Of a DNA stretch of 64,000 nucleotides, positions 41,945 through 51,603 are shown piece by piece. Made by a program: the position numbers and the translations under genes. Source of the stretch: Amycolatopsis alba DSM 44262 (GTDB taxonomy: Bacteria; Actinomycetota; Actinomycetes; Mycobacteriales; Pseudonocardiaceae); NCBI RefSeq assembly GCF_000384215.1, contig NZ_KB913032.1:1947021-2011020 (forward strand), given 5' to 3'. The notes beneath the pieces are model-generated. The model worked only from the letters and a program-made list of their open reading frames with translations, did not search any database and was not told the origin of the DNA. Every line of letters starts with the position of its first letter. The stretch's first letter is position 1.

Positions 41945-44900
41945 ATGTCACAGGGTGAATCGACGCTGATCCTGCCGCCCCGACCCGCCGAGCACGCCGA
42001 GGCCGGGGTCGCGGCGTGGCGGGCGGGGGTGACGATCGACAGCTACCTTCCCGAGGCGCCCGGCCGGTATCCCGCCTACCTGGACCGGCGCGTCTATCAG
42101 GGCTCCTCCGGGCGGGTGTACCCACTGCCGTTCCATGACCGGATCAGCCCGGTGAAGGCCCCGGCGGAGTGGGACGCGGTGCACCTGGAGAACCGCTGGC
42201 TGCGGCTGATGGTGCTGCCCGAACTCGGTGGCCGCATCCACGTCGCTTTCGACCGCACCCGGAACTACGACTTCTTCTACCGCAATCAGGTGATCAAGCC
42301 CGCTCTCGTCGGCCTGGCCGGTCCGTGGGTCTCCGGCGGGGTCGAGTTCAACTGGCCGCAGCACCATCGCCCCGCCACGTTCCTGCCTGCCGACGTCGAG
42401 ATCGAGCACGAGCCCGATGGTGCCGTGACCGTGTGGTGCTCCGACCACGACCCCTTCGACCGGATGAAGGGGATGCACGGCGTCCGGATGCGGCCCGACA
42501 GCGCCGTCATGGAGTTGCGGGTGCGGCTGTACAACCGCGGCGAGCGGACCCGGACGTTCCTGTGGTGGACGAATATCGCCGCGCGAGCGGACGAGAACTA
42601 CCAGTCGTTCTTCCCCCGTGACGTGCGCGTGGTCGCCGATCACGCCAAGCGCGCGACGACCGGCTTCCCCGCCGCGGATAGGCCCTACTACGGGGTCGGC
42701 TACCCGGCCCGGCACGACGAGGTCGGCACGGTCGCCGGTGGCGCGCGGGTCCGCGGCGACCGCCTCGACTGGTACCGCAACATCCCGGTGCCGACCTCGT
42801 ACATGTGCGTGGGCAGCAAGGAAACGTTCTTCGGCGGCTACGACCATGCCGCGCGGGCCGGGTTCGTGCACGTCGCCGACCGGCATATCGCCGTCGGGAA
42901 GAAGCAGTGGACCTGGGGCGCTTCGGAGTTCGGTGACGCGTGGGGCCGCAATCTGACCGACGACGGCTCGGCCTACGTCGAACTGATGGCCGGGGTCTTC
43001 ACCGACAACCAGCCGGACTTCTCCTTCATCGCGCCTGGGGAGACGAAGGTGTTTTCCCAGTTCTGGTATCCGATCCAGGAGATCGGCCCGGTGCAGGCGG
43101 CGACCGTGGACGCCGCCGTGCGGGTGGACCTCCGGGAAACGAGCGCGCGGGTCGGAGTCGCAGTGACAGCTGACCGCCCCGGCTGCCGCATGGTGCTCGT
43201 CGACGGCGCTGGGGCCGAGGTCGCCGAGGTGCGCGCCGACCTCGCGCCGGGCAAGCCCTTCCAGGAGAGCATCCCGCTGCCACAGCCCGCCGATCGACTC
43301 GTGCTGCGCGTCCTCCACGGTGACGAACTGCTGGTGGAGTGGGATTCCGTGGTCCCCAGCGCGGACGATCAAGTCACCCCGGCGCGCGAGCCGGCGGCGC
43401 CCGAGGACGTGCCGACCGTGGAAGAGCTGGCCGTGATCGGCGCGCACCTCGATCAGTACCGGCACGCGACGCGCTCGCCGGAGCTGTACTGGCGTGAGGC
43501 GGTGCGCCGCGATCCCGCACAGGTCGCGGCCAATGTCGGGCTCGCCGGGCGCGCGTATCAGCGTGGCGACTTCGCCGAGGCGGAGAAGTCGTTGCGGGTG
43601 GCCGTTTCCCGGCTGACGACGCTGAACCCGAATCCGGTCGACACGACCGCGCTGTACTGTCTCGGTCTCGTGCTGGAGCGGCTCGGCCGGGCCGAAGAGG
43701 CTTACGACGCCTACGGTTCCAGCTCCTGGGCGCGGGCGTGGCGGGCGCCGGCGGGCTATCGCATGGCACGCATCGACACCGCACACGGGCGGAACGAGGA
43801 GGCACTGGCCCGGCTTCAGGATGTGCTGCGCACCGAGCCGGAGCACCTCCAAGCCCGTGCGCTCCGGGTGATCGTGTTGCGCCGTATCGGAAAAGACGGT
43901 CAAGCGGCAGAACTCGCCGAAGCCACCCATGCGCTCGATCCCCTGGACTGGTGGACGCGCGATCTGCTCGGCCTGCCTCTCGGCACGGACGCGCAGACCT
44001 GCCTTGACATCGCGCTGGAGTACATCGGCGTCGGTGAGCGCGATGCGGCGCTGCGGGTGCTCGACGTCGCCCGCGAGCGGGAGGGTGTTCGCGCGATCGG
44101 ACAGACAGCGGCCGGGCCGTTGCTGGAGTACTACCGAGCCGAGGTGCTGCGCGAGCTGGGCAGGGACCGCGAGGCGCGCGAAGCCGTTGAGAGGGCGCAA
44201 AGTCTCGACGCGACGTGGTGTTTTCCTTCGCGGTTGGACGACGCGTTGACGCTGGAGCGTGCGGCGGCCTCCGACGACACGGACGCGCGGGCCCGCGCGC
44301 TGCTCGGACACTGGCTCTACGCCAACGGACGCCCCGATGACGCGTGCACGGCCTGGAACGCCGCGGCGGCGATCGACCCGGATGATCCCGTGGTGTGGCG
44401 GAACCTGGGGCTCGCGGCCTTCAACCACCTCGGTGACGCCGACCAGGCGTGCGCGGCCTACGACACCGCGCTCGCCGTCGCGGGGGACGACGCCAGATTG
44501 ATCTTCGAGCGTGACCAGCTCAGTGCGAGGCTCGGCGTGCCGCCCGCGCAACGGCTGGACTGGCTCCTGCGGAACCGCGCCCTGGTCGAGACGCGGGACG
44601 ACGCCACCATCGAGCTCGCGCATCTCCTGATCACCGCCGACCGGCTCGACGAGGCCCGCGAACTGCTGCTCGGCCGCACCTTCCAACCGTGGGAGGGCGG
44701 TGAGGGCGACGTGCTGCGCGTGTGGGACCGGCTGTGCCGCTCACAATCCACAGTGGACGATGCGCTGGCACCGCCGGAATCCCTCAGCGAGGCAAGGCAT
44801 CCGCTCGCGAACACCGCGCAGCTGCACCTGATGCGGGGTGACCTGCTTGGCGACCGGGCGGCGTGGGAGCTGGCCGCCGCGCAGCAGGGCGACTTCCTGG

Positions 44901-45259
44901 GAATGAGCGCTCAGCCCTACTCCGAGGCGACCTACTCTTCGGTGCTCGCGCTGCGCAGGCTTGGTCGCACCGAGGAAGCCGACCGGCTCACCGAGTCCTT
45001 GCGCGCCTTCTGCGACACGTTGGAGGCGAGCCCGGCGACCGTGGACTACTTCGCGACTTCGCTGCCGTCGATGTTGTTGTTCACCGAGGACCTGGCCGCC
45101 GCGCAGCTGCGCCGAGTCCGCTTTCTGCGGGCGCAGCTCGACATTCTCGACGGGCAGCACGCACACGCGGGTGACCGGCTGGCCGCGCTGCTGGTCGAGG
45201 ATCCGCACCACGTCGACGCGCTGGACCTCGCCCGATCGATCCGGACTCCGACGCGGTGA
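41945..45259 (+). CDS. DUF5107 protein with C-terminal TPR repeats
   Basis: A 1104-residue protein. The N-terminal DUF5107 region (about 35-400) has 'VHLENRWLRLMVLPELGGRI', 'NYDFFYRNQVIKPALVG', 'WVSGGVEFNWPQHH', 'RVRLYNRGERTRTFLWWTN' and 'KKQWTWGASEFG', a galactose-mutarotase-like supersandwich fold found next to carbohydrate enzymes. Residues about 480-1100 are tandem TPRs. No signal peptide, so cytosolic. DUF5107-TPR proteins are of unknown biochemical function; the context points to intracellular oligosaccharide or sugar-phosphate handling. Divergent from AraC; a hairpin overlaps its stop. Confidence 0.85.
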   Translation: MSQGESTLILPPRPAEHAEAGVAAWRAGVTIDSYLPEAPGRYPAYLDRRVYQGSSGRVYPLPFHDRISPVKAPAEWDAVHLENRWLRLMVLPELGGRIHVAFDRTRNYDFFYRNQVIKPALVGLAGPWVSGGVEFNWPQHHRPATFLPADVEIEHEPDGAVTVWCSDHDPFDRMKGMHGVRMRPDSAVMELRVRLYNRGERTRTFLWWTNIAARADENYQSFFPRDVRVVADHAKRATTGFPAADRPYYGVGYPARHDEVGTVAGGARVRGDRLDWYRNIPVPTSYMCVGSKETFFGGYDHAARAGFVHVADRHIAVGKKQWTWGASEFGDAWGRNLTDDGSAYVELMAGVFTDNQPDFSFIAPGETKVFSQFWYPIQEIGPVQAATVDAAVRVDLRETSARVGVAVTADRPGCRMVLVDGAGAEVAEVRADLAPGKPFQESIPLPQPADRLVLRVLHGDELLVEWDSVVPSADDQVTPAREPAAPEDVPTVEELAVIGAHLDQYRHATRSPELYWREAVRRDPAQVAANVGLAGRAYQRGDFAEAEKSLRVAVSRLTTLNPNPVDTTALYCLGLVLERLGRAEEAYDAYGSSSWARAWRAPAGYRMARIDTAHGRNEEALARLQDVLRTEPEHLQARALRVIVLRRIGKDGQAAELAEATHALDPLDWWTRDLLGLPLGTDAQTCLDIALEYIGVGERDAALRVLDVAREREGVRAIGQTAAGPLLEYYRAEVLRELGRDREAREAVERAQSLDATWCFPSRLDDALTLERAAASDDTDARARALLGHWLYANGRPDDACTAWNAAAAIDPDDPVVWRNLGLAAFNHLGDADQACAAYDTALAVAGDDARLIFERDQLSARLGVPPAQRLDWLLRNRALVETRDDATIELAHLLITADRLDEARELLLGRTFQPWEGGEGDVLRVWDRLCRSQSTVDDALAPPESLSEARHPLANTAQLHLMRGDLLGDRAAWELAAAQQGDFLGMSAQPYSEATYSSVLALRRLGRTEEADRLTESLRAFCDTLEASPATVDYFATSLPSMLLFTEDLAAAQLRRVRFLRAQLDILDGQHAHAGDRLAALLVEDPHHVDALDLARSIRTPTR

Positions 45260-45284
45260 CGGCGTCTGTGCACCGTCACCGCGT
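45251..45284. terminator. Bidirectional stem-loop between DUF5107 and GH20 genes
   Basis: A 12-bp perfect stem (ACGCGGTGACGG, 45251-45262, with 45273-45284), loop of 10 nt, which includes the TGA of the DUF5107 gene. Convergent genes on both sides. Confidence 0.7.
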
Positions 45285-45294
45285 GCGGGATTCC

Positions 45295-46977
45295 TTACAC
45301 GTCAGGGCTGTCCGCCACGGTTCCGGTCGCGGCCGCGTCGGCGTAGTTCGCGAGACGCTCGGCCATCGGGACCCCGGCGCGATGGGCTCGCCTGCCGGTG
45401 CCGCCGCGCTGCCACGGCGCCGGACCGGTCAGCGGGCGGAACTCGACTCCGGCCGCCGCCAGCCGGTCGAGGTGACGGGGCAGCCGCCGGTGGAGATCCT
45501 GCGTGCCGGAGCCCCAGGCGATCTCCGCGAAGGCACACGTTCGCGGGTACAGGAGGTAGTCGACCAGTCGCGGGTCCTCGACGAACTCGGTCCACATCTG
45601 GCACTGGATCCCTTGCACACGAACACTTTCGGCCTCGGACCAGTCCTGCGGGACCGGTTCCCACGAGGTGACGTCGCCAAGGGTGACCGGGCCGCCGATC
45701 GCGAGCGGCTCGTCGGGGTGGGCCTCCTGGAAGTAGTCGAAGTAGGTCGGCATGACCGGCGAGAGCACGACGTCGTGACCGGCCGCCGCCGCCCGGCGGG
45801 CGACCTCCGCGCCACGCCACGCCATGACCAGCGTGGTGGTCGATTCCGCGTCGGCGGCGGTTCCTTGCGCGGCGAAGCTGTCGTCCCAAGTGACCGGTGT
45901 TTTGCCGTGCTCGGCCAGCATCTGCCGCACTTCGGCCATCAGAGCAGCGAAGATTTCGGCGCTCCCGGAAAGCCTCCGCTCGTCGGCGAACGCACGCACC
46001 ACCGGATCGTCGTCCCACGCCCGCAGGACGGACTCGTCGCCGCCCACGTGCACGTAAGGGGAAGGGAACAGCGGGAGCAGCTCGTCGAACAGGAGGCGCA
46101 GGAACTCCAGGGACCGCTCCGACGGGGCCAGGAGCGCGTCGTGCACACCCCAGTCCGTGTGCACCGCGCGATCCGGCACGGCCGGGGAACCGAACTCCGG
46201 GTAGGCGGCCAGCAAGGCGCCGGTGTGGCCGGGAACGCCGATCTCCGGGACGACCGTGATCGCGCGGTCCGCCGCGTAGGTGACGATCTCGGCGAGGTCG
46301 TCGCGGGTGTAGTAGCCGCCGTGCGGTGTGCCGTCGTGGACGGCCTCGTCGGAGTAGTGGCTGACCTGGCTCGTCGCCCGCCAGCTACCGACCTCGTGCA
46401 GGCGGGGGAAGCGCAGGCTCTCCACCCGCCAGCCCTGGTCGTCGCTGAGGTGCAGGTGCAGGGTGTTCAGCTTGTGCGCGCTCATCAGGTCGAGGTGGCG
46501 CAACACCTCCCGCTTGGGCAGGAAGTGCCGGGCGACGTCGAGGAGCATTCCGCGCCAGCGGAATCGCGGGCTGTCCTCGACGCGGACGACCGGTGCGACC
46601 CACTGGACGTCCGACGGCGCGGCCTGCCGGTAAGCGGCGTCGGGCAGGAGCTGGCGCAGGGTCTGCACGGCGTGCACGACACCGGAACGGTCCGCCGCGG
46701 TGATGGTCACGCCGGCCTCGGTCACGTCGAGCACGTAACCCTCGGGAGGGGTCGCGCCCGCGCGGAGCAGCACCTGCAGGACTGCGGGTTCGGTGACGAC
46801 CTTGCTGGTCACGGGCAGCAGCGCGATCGCCCGAAGGACCGCCGCCAGTTCCTCCGACGGCACGTCCAGGCGTACCAGGAGTTCGGCCGGAAGCTGGAGC
46901 ACCCCCGCGCCGAGCAACACCGAATCCGGTTGAGGAACAAGGTGCGCCGCCCGCTTTCGCGCGTCGTCGTGGCTCAT
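45295..46977 (-). CDS. Beta-N-acetylhexosaminidase (GH20)
   Basis: A 560-residue GH20 enzyme that releases terminal GlcNAc or GalNAc. An N-terminal GH20b-type domain (about 15-130; 'PQPDSVLLGAGVLQLP', 'EGYVLDVTEAGVTITAADRSGVVHAVQTLRQLL' region) precedes the barrel: 'RFRWRGMLLDVARHFLP', 'LNTLHLHLSDDQGWR', 'EIGVPGHTGALLAAYPE' and the catalytic pair Asp-Glu in 'YVHVGGDESVLRAW'. There is no signal peptide, so it acts inside the cell on imported oligosaccharides. AAGGAGG precedes the ATG at 46977. Divergent from the GH36-ABC operon. Confidence 0.93.
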   Translation of the reverse strand: MSHDDARKRAAHLVPQPDSVLLGAGVLQLPAELLVRLDVPSEELAAVLRAIALLPVTSKVVTEPAVLQVLLRAGATPPEGYVLDVTEAGVTITAADRSGVVHAVQTLRQLLPDAAYRQAAPSDVQWVAPVVRVEDSPRFRWRGMLLDVARHFLPKREVLRHLDLMSAHKLNTLHLHLSDDQGWRVESLRFPRLHEVGSWRATSQVSHYSDEAVHDGTPHGGYYTRDDLAEIVTYAADRAITVVPEIGVPGHTGALLAAYPEFGSPAVPDRAVHTDWGVHDALLAPSERSLEFLRLLFDELLPLFPSPYVHVGGDESVLRAWDDDPVVRAFADERRLSGSAEIFAALMAEVRQMLAEHGKTPVTWDDSFAAQGTAADAESTTTLVMAWRGAEVARRAAAAGHDVVLSPVMPTYFDYFQEAHPDEPLAIGGPVTLGDVTSWEPVPQDWSEAESVRVQGIQCQMWTEFVEDPRLVDYLLYPRTCAFAEIAWGSGTQDLHRRLPRHLDRLAAAGVEFRPLTGPAPWQRGGTGRRAHRAGVPMAERLANYADAAATGTVADSPDV

Positions 46978-47000
46978 GGTCGCTGCCTCCTTAGCTGCGT

Positions 47001-47072
47001 AAACATGTTTCTTTCTGTTCATTCACCCTCTAGAGTAAGCACATAATGCGCATTTCAGGCACTTTATGCGCA
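47001..47072. promoter_or_regulatory. Divergent AT-rich control region with repeated motifs
   Basis: The gap between GH20 (start 46977) and GH36 (start 47106) contains the palindrome AAACATGTTT (47001-47010) and two direct copies of ATGCGCA (47046-47052 and 47066-47072) whose starts are 20 bp apart, two helical turns. Base composition is markedly more AT-rich than the flanking genes. These are candidate operators for coordinated control of both transcripts. Confidence 0.45.
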
Positions 47073-47105
47073 GAAATAAACGAAAACCATCACGAAGGGA
47101 CGACG

Positions 47106-48413
47106 ATGTACCTTCCGATCGCCGAGGTCGCCTGCGTGCCGGCCCGAGCACGCGTCTTCGAGCAGGGCTGGCAGTCCTGGAGTCCCACCGGCACCTACCC
47201 CGGTGACGCGACCTCGCCCCGGCCGTCCTCGGCGCAGATCGCGGCGAGCTGCTTCCGCTTCGACCGTCCGATGCCGGAGTCCGGTTTCCAGGGCGAGGGA
47301 CTCGTCGTGATCGACCCTGGCGACGGCGGCCCGGTGCGGTCGTGGTCCGCGGTGGATCACTCCGCCGAAGTCCCCTCCATCCGCGTGCAGGCGCTCACGG
47401 ACCGGCTCGTCGTCTCCAGCCTGGGTGCTGTCCGGGAGGCCGAGCACGCCGACCTCCCGCGCGCGCTCGCCGCCTGGGCCGAGGAGGTGGCGGCCGCCGG
47501 TGGCGTGACCGCGGTCGGTCCGCTCGGTCCGGGGTGGAGCAGCTGGTACGGGCACTGGAACAAGGTCACCGAGCAGGACATCGCCGACACCCTGGTGCAC
47601 GCCGATCGGCTGGAGCTGCCACTGGAGATCATCCAGCTCGACGACGGCTACCAGAACGCGATCGGGGACTGGCTCGACATCCGGCCGGGCTTCGGATCCC
47701 TTGAAGGAGTGACGAAACGCGTCGCCGACACCGGGCGGCGCGCGGGCATCTGGCTGACGCCCTTCTTCGTCGCCGCCGACAGCCGGGTGGCGACAGAGCA
47801 TCCGGACTGGCTGGTGCGGGACACGCCCGCGATGCGCGAATGGGACCGGGACATCGCGGTGCTCGACGTGACGCACCCGGAGGCGGCGGAGCATCTCGGC
47901 GGCGTGTTCAGATCCCTGGTGGCGACCGGGTTTTCGTTCTTCAAGATCGACTACATCTACGCCGGAGCGCACCCAGGCAGGCGGCACGCCGACGTGTCGG
48001 GGCACGACGCCTACGTGGCGGGGATGCGGATCATCCGCGAGGCTGTCGGGCCGGACTCGACCGTTCTCGGTTGCGGCGCACCGATGCTGCCCAGTGTGGG
48101 ACTCGTCGACGCCATGCGGGTCAGCCCGGACACCGCGGTCGCCGTCGAACCCAAGTCCGGGGACGTCAGTCAGCCCTCGCAGCTCGGTGCGCGGCTGGCC
48201 GGGGCCGCGCGGGAATTCATGCACGGCCGGTTGTGGGTCAACGATCCCGACTGCCTGCTGGTGTCCCCGCGCGTGGAAGACCGCGCCGGCTGGGCGGATC
48301 ACGTTGCCTCCAGCGGTGGGTGGAGGTGTTCGAGCGATCGCCTCGCCGACCTCGACGAATGGGGAGCCGCGCGCACCCGCGAGCTGCTCACGCCGTCGAC
48401 CGGTCCCGCCTGA
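47106..48413 (+). CDS. Alpha-galactosidase-like glycoside hydrolase (GH36)
   Basis: A 435-residue melibiase-type TIM barrel. Motifs: 'PGWSSWYGHWNKVTEQDI', 'IIQLDDGYQNAIGDWL', 'GIWLTPFFVAADS', the nucleophile Asp282 in 'FSFFKIDYIYAGA' and the acid/base Asp342 in 'DAMRVSPDTA'. It is far shorter than classical GH36 enzymes (about 700) because the N-terminal beta-supersandwich is reduced to about 120 residues. No signal peptide, so cytosolic. AAGGGA precedes the ATG at 47106; an in-frame ATG at 47046 lies in the operator. First gene of the GH36-ABC operon. Confidence 0.85.
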   Translation: MYLPIAEVACVPARARVFEQGWQSWSPTGTYPGDATSPRPSSAQIAASCFRFDRPMPESGFQGEGLVVIDPGDGGPVRSWSAVDHSAEVPSIRVQALTDRLVVSSLGAVREAEHADLPRALAAWAEEVAAAGGVTAVGPLGPGWSSWYGHWNKVTEQDIADTLVHADRLELPLEIIQLDDGYQNAIGDWLDIRPGFGSLEGVTKRVADTGRRAGIWLTPFFVAADSRVATEHPDWLVRDTPAMREWDRDIAVLDVTHPEAAEHLGGVFRSLVATGFSFFKIDYIYAGAHPGRRHADVSGHDAYVAGMRIIREAVGPDSTVLGCGAPMLPSVGLVDAMRVSPDTAVAVEPKSGDVSQPSQLGARLAGAAREFMHGRLWVNDPDCLLVSPRVEDRAGWADHVASSGGWRCSSDRLADLDEWGAARTRELLTPSTGPA

Positions 48414-48435
48414 TCTCTCCGGAAGGGAGTCCGCC

Positions 48436-49386
48436 ATGGCTCAGATCCTCACGGTGCCGACCCCGCCGCCACCGGTCTCGACCCGGACGGCGCCACCACG
48501 GGGACGTCGACGGCGGGTGCGGGAAACCCTGACGGCATATGCCTTCGTGGCCCCGAGCCTGTTCGGCGTCGTCGCGTTCCTGTTGCTGCCGGTACTGATC
48601 GTCGCCGGGCTGAGCCTGTTCGACTGGAAACTGCTGGCCACACCGGAGTTCGTCGGGCTGGCCAACTACGAGCGGCTCTTCGCCGACGGCGGGATCGGCC
48701 ACTCGCTGCTGGTGACCGTCGCCTACGTGGTCCTGACCATCCCGGTGCAGACGGTGCTGGCCCTGTTGCTCGCGCTGCTGCTCAACCAGCGAGTGCGCGG
48801 CGTGAAGATCTTCCGCGCGCTGTTCGTCCTGCCCTGGATGGCGACGCCGGTGGTGATGGGCCTGGTGTGGGGCTGGATCTTCGACCCGGCCAACGGCGCG
48901 GTCAACTCCTTCCTGGGGCTCTTCGAGATCGACGGGCCGAGCTGGCTGTCCTCGGCGGGCCTCGCGCTGCCCGCGGTGGCGGCGACGCAGGTGTGGCAGT
49001 TCGCGGGCTACAACATGCTGTTCTTCCTCGCCGGGTTGCAGTCGATCCCGAAGGACTACTACCAGGCGGCCGCGCTGGACGGCGCGTCGCCGGTCCGGCA
49101 GTTCTTCTCGATCACGCTGCCGCTGTTGCGCCCGACGCTGTTCTTCGTCCTCGTCACCAACGTGATCGGCTCGTTCCAGGTGTTCGACACCGTTTTCGTG
49201 ATGACCAACGGCGGCCCCGCCAACAGCACCGAGGTCATCAACTACACGATCTACCAGACCGCGTTCCGGCAGTTCGATTTCGGCTACGCCTCCGCCATCG
49301 CGATGGTGCTGTTCCTGATCATCCTCGCGGTCACCATGGCGCAGGTCCGGTACTTCAACCGCACCACGACCTACGACCTCACCTGA
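48436..49386 (+). CDS. Sugar ABC transporter permease (CUT1, MalF-type)
   Basis: A 316-residue inner-membrane permease with six membrane helices. The EAA loop is 'YYQAAALDGASPVRQFFSITLPLL', trimmed here, and the 'NPA'-type end 'MTNGGPANSTEVINYTIYQTAF' is characteristic of MalF/UgpA proteins. The ATG at 48436 has GAAGGGAG upstream and lies 22 bases after the GH36 stop. With the next two genes it makes a complete importer except for the ATPase. Confidence 0.92.
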   Translation: MAQILTVPTPPPPVSTRTAPPRGRRRRVRETLTAYAFVAPSLFGVVAFLLLPVLIVAGLSLFDWKLLATPEFVGLANYERLFADGGIGHSLLVTVAYVVLTIPVQTVLALLLALLLNQRVRGVKIFRALFVLPWMATPVVMGLVWGWIFDPANGAVNSFLGLFEIDGPSWLSSAGLALPAVAATQVWQFAGYNMLFFLAGLQSIPKDYYQAAALDGASPVRQFFSITLPLLRPTLFFVLVTNVIGSFQVFDTVFVMTNGGPANSTEVINYTIYQTAFRQFDFGYASAIAMVLFLIILAVTMAQVRYFNRTTTYDLT

Positions 49387-49398
49387 GAGGGGCCGACC

Positions 49399-50235
49399 GT
49401 GACCACGACCACCCGGCGACGGCGGCCCTCCCGCCGCGCCGCCCTCTACGCGACGCTGATCATCGGGGCGGCCATGTCGGTCTTCCCGTACTGGCTGATC
49501 GTCTCGACCGCGTTGAAACCGCGCGGTGAGCTCTTCGAGGCGGCACCGTGGGCGCCGCCGTCCTCGCCGACGCTGGAGAACCTCGGCGCGCTGCTGAGCT
49601 CGGACTTCGCGCGGTCCATTCTCAACACCTTCCTCTTCGTCACCGTCCTCACCGTGGGGCAGCTGATCTTCACCACGCTGGCGGCGTACGCGTTCGCGCG
49701 GTTGGACTTCCGGGGCCGCAACTCGCTGTTCTGGCTGTACCTGGCCACCCTGATGGTGCCCAACGTGGTGACCCTGATCCCGCTGTTCCTGATCATGCGC
49801 GAGCTGGGCCTGGTGAACAGCTGGTACGGGCTCGTCGCGCCGTACGTCTTCGGCACGCCGTACGGGATTTTCCTGATGCGCCAGTTCTTCCGCAGCATCC
49901 CGCGCGAGATCGAGGAGGCCGCGCGGGTGGACGGCGCGGGGCACCTGACCATCCTGTGGCGGATCATCCTGCCGATGAGCAGGCCGATCCTGGCCACGCT
50001 GGCGATCGTCACGGTGATCTCGTCCTGGAACAACTTCCTGTGGCCGCTGATCATCACCAGCAGCGAGGACACCCGCGTAGTCACCGTCGCGATCGCCGCC
50101 CTGCGCTCGGAGATCGGCATCGACTACACCCGGATGATGGCGGGCAGCCTGCTCACGCTGCTGCCGATGCTGCTCGTCTTCGTCTTCTTCCAGCGCTACA
50201 TCGTCCGGTCGGTCGCCCTGACCGGACTCAAGTGA
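49399..50235 (+). CDS. Sugar ABC transporter permease (CUT1, MalG-type)
   Basis: A 278-residue permease with six membrane helices, a GTG start 12 bases after the first permease, and the EAA motif 'IEEAARVDGAGHLTILWRIILP'-like loop (trimmed). 'FGTPYGIFLMRQFF' and 'WNNFLWPLII' are standard MalG-type signatures. Partner of the MalF-type protein in the inner membrane. Confidence 0.92.
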   Translation: MTTTTRRRRPSRRAALYATLIIGAAMSVFPYWLIVSTALKPRGELFEAAPWAPPSSPTLENLGALLSSDFARSILNTFLFVTVLTVGQLIFTTLAAYAFARLDFRGRNSLFWLYLATLMVPNVVTLIPLFLIMRELGLVNSWYGLVAPYVFGTPYGIFLMRQFFRSIPREIEEAARVDGAGHLTILWRIILPMSRPILATLAIVTVISSWNNFLWPLIITSSEDTRVVTVAIAALRSEIGIDYTRMMAGSLLTLLPMLLVFVFFQRYIVRSVALTGLK

Positions 50236-50252
50236 CACAAAGGAGTGTCCTC

Positions 50253-51593
50253 ATGAAGCTCTCGGCTTTCCGGCGGAAGATTTTCAGCGTGCTGACGGTC
50301 GGCATGCTGGCCGGGCTGGTCGCCGCCTGTGGCGGCAGCGGCGACAGCGACGGCAAGACGACGCTGACCTACCGAATCTGGGACGAGCAGCAGGAGAAGG
50401 GCTACGAGAAGGTCTTCGCGGCGTTCAAGGCCAAGCACCCGAACATCGACGTCAAGATCGAGCTTCAGCCCTACGACCAATACTGGACCAAGCTCGTCAC
50501 CGAGATGGTCTCCGGCACCGCGCCCGACGTGTTCTGGATGACGCCCGCGAACTTCCCCGAACTGGCGACGCAGGGCGGGTTGATGGACGTCTCCGACGCG
50601 GTGGAGCAGTCCGGCACGGCCAAGGACAAGTACCACCCCAACGTGGTGGATTCGTTCACCTACAAGGGAAAGATGTACGCCGTCCCCAAGGACTGGGGCG
50701 TGCCGGGGATGCTCTACAACAAGAAGGTCTTCGCCGAGGCAGGCGTCGAGATGCCCACCGAGCCACTGACCTGGGCACCCGACGGATCCGGGACGTTCCT
50801 GCCGCTGATGCGGAAGCTCACCGTCGACGCGAACGGCAAGCACCCCGATGAACCCGGCTTCGATCCGGCCAAGGTCAAGCGGTGGGGCTTCGCCTCCTGG
50901 AACCACTCTGGCACGCAGTGGCTGAACTGGATCCCGAGCAACGGCGGCACGACGATCACCAAGCCCTACGGCACGTTCAACTTCGATCAACCCGCTTCGG
51001 TCGAGGCGCTGCAGTGGGGCGTCGACCTGATCAAGAAGTGGCACGTGTCCCCGCCTGCCGAGCAGACCAACCCGCCCGCGGGCCGGGCGACCGAGATGTT
51101 CCAGCGCGGCGAGGTCGCGGTCTTCCCGGCCAACAACGCGCTGCTGCCCTTCGTCGCTCCCGGCTCGGCCTTCCCGATCGGCACCGCGTCGCTTCCCGCG
51201 GGCAAGGCGGGCCGCGTCGTGATCATCAACGGCCTCGGCGAGTCGGTCTACTCCCGCACCGAGCATCCAGACCAGGCCAAGCAGCTCGTGTCGTTCCTGG
51301 CCACCCCGGAGGCTCAGTCGATCATGGCCGAGGGCGGCTACGTCTTCCCGGCCATCAACGACCTCGCCCCGCGCTACGTCGAGCACTGGAAGGCCAAGGG
51401 CATCGACACCCAGCCGTTCCTGGACGAGGCGCGCGGCAAGACGGTGAACTTCCCGATCGTGTCAGGCTTCACCGCGGCGGAACCCAAGATCAACCAGATC
51501 TTCAACGACATGTACCTCGGATCGGGCAAGGTCTCCGATGCCGCCAGCGCGGCCGTCAAAGAGGGCAACGCCCTGCTCAAGCCCGAGAAGTAA
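50253..51593 (+). CDS. Sugar-binding lipoprotein (CUT1 ABC importer)
   Basis: A 446-residue extracellular solute-binding protein family 1. Signal peptide with lipobox LVAAC (about Cys26), then 'KTTLTYRIWDEQQEKGYEKVFAAFKAKHPNIDVKIE' (trimmed) and 'VSGTAPDVFWMTPANFPELATQGGLMDVSD', typical of oligosaccharide binders. Aromatic residues such as the Trp in 'FASWNHSGTQWLNW' likely line the sugar site. AAGGAG lies 8 nt before the ATG. Neighbouring GH20 and GH36 suggest ligands containing HexNAc and galactose (inference). Confidence 0.92.
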   Translation: MKLSAFRRKIFSVLTVGMLAGLVAACGGSGDSDGKTTLTYRIWDEQQEKGYEKVFAAFKAKHPNIDVKIELQPYDQYWTKLVTEMVSGTAPDVFWMTPANFPELATQGGLMDVSDAVEQSGTAKDKYHPNVVDSFTYKGKMYAVPKDWGVPGMLYNKKVFAEAGVEMPTEPLTWAPDGSGTFLPLMRKLTVDANGKHPDEPGFDPAKVKRWGFASWNHSGTQWLNWIPSNGGTTITKPYGTFNFDQPASVEALQWGVDLIKKWHVSPPAEQTNPPAGRATEMFQRGEVAVFPANNALLPFVAPGSAFPIGTASLPAGKAGRVVIINGLGESVYSRTEHPDQAKQLVSFLATPEAQSIMAEGGYVFPAINDLAPRYVEHWKAKGIDTQPFLDEARGKTVNFPIVSGFTAAEPKINQIFNDMYLGSGKVSDAASAAVKEGNALLKPEK

Positions 51594-51603
51594 GGAGGTC
51601 GCC

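Noticed and set aside
41948..44686. A 912-codon open frame antisense to the DUF5107/TPR gene
   Set aside because: It is a shadow produced by high GC at third positions. The sense frame has family motifs and TPRs, whereas this one has biased, low-complexity composition and no domain.
48388..50238. A 616-codon minus-strand frame over the two sugar permeases
   Set aside because: Very hydrophilic shadow of membrane proteins; no domain or start.
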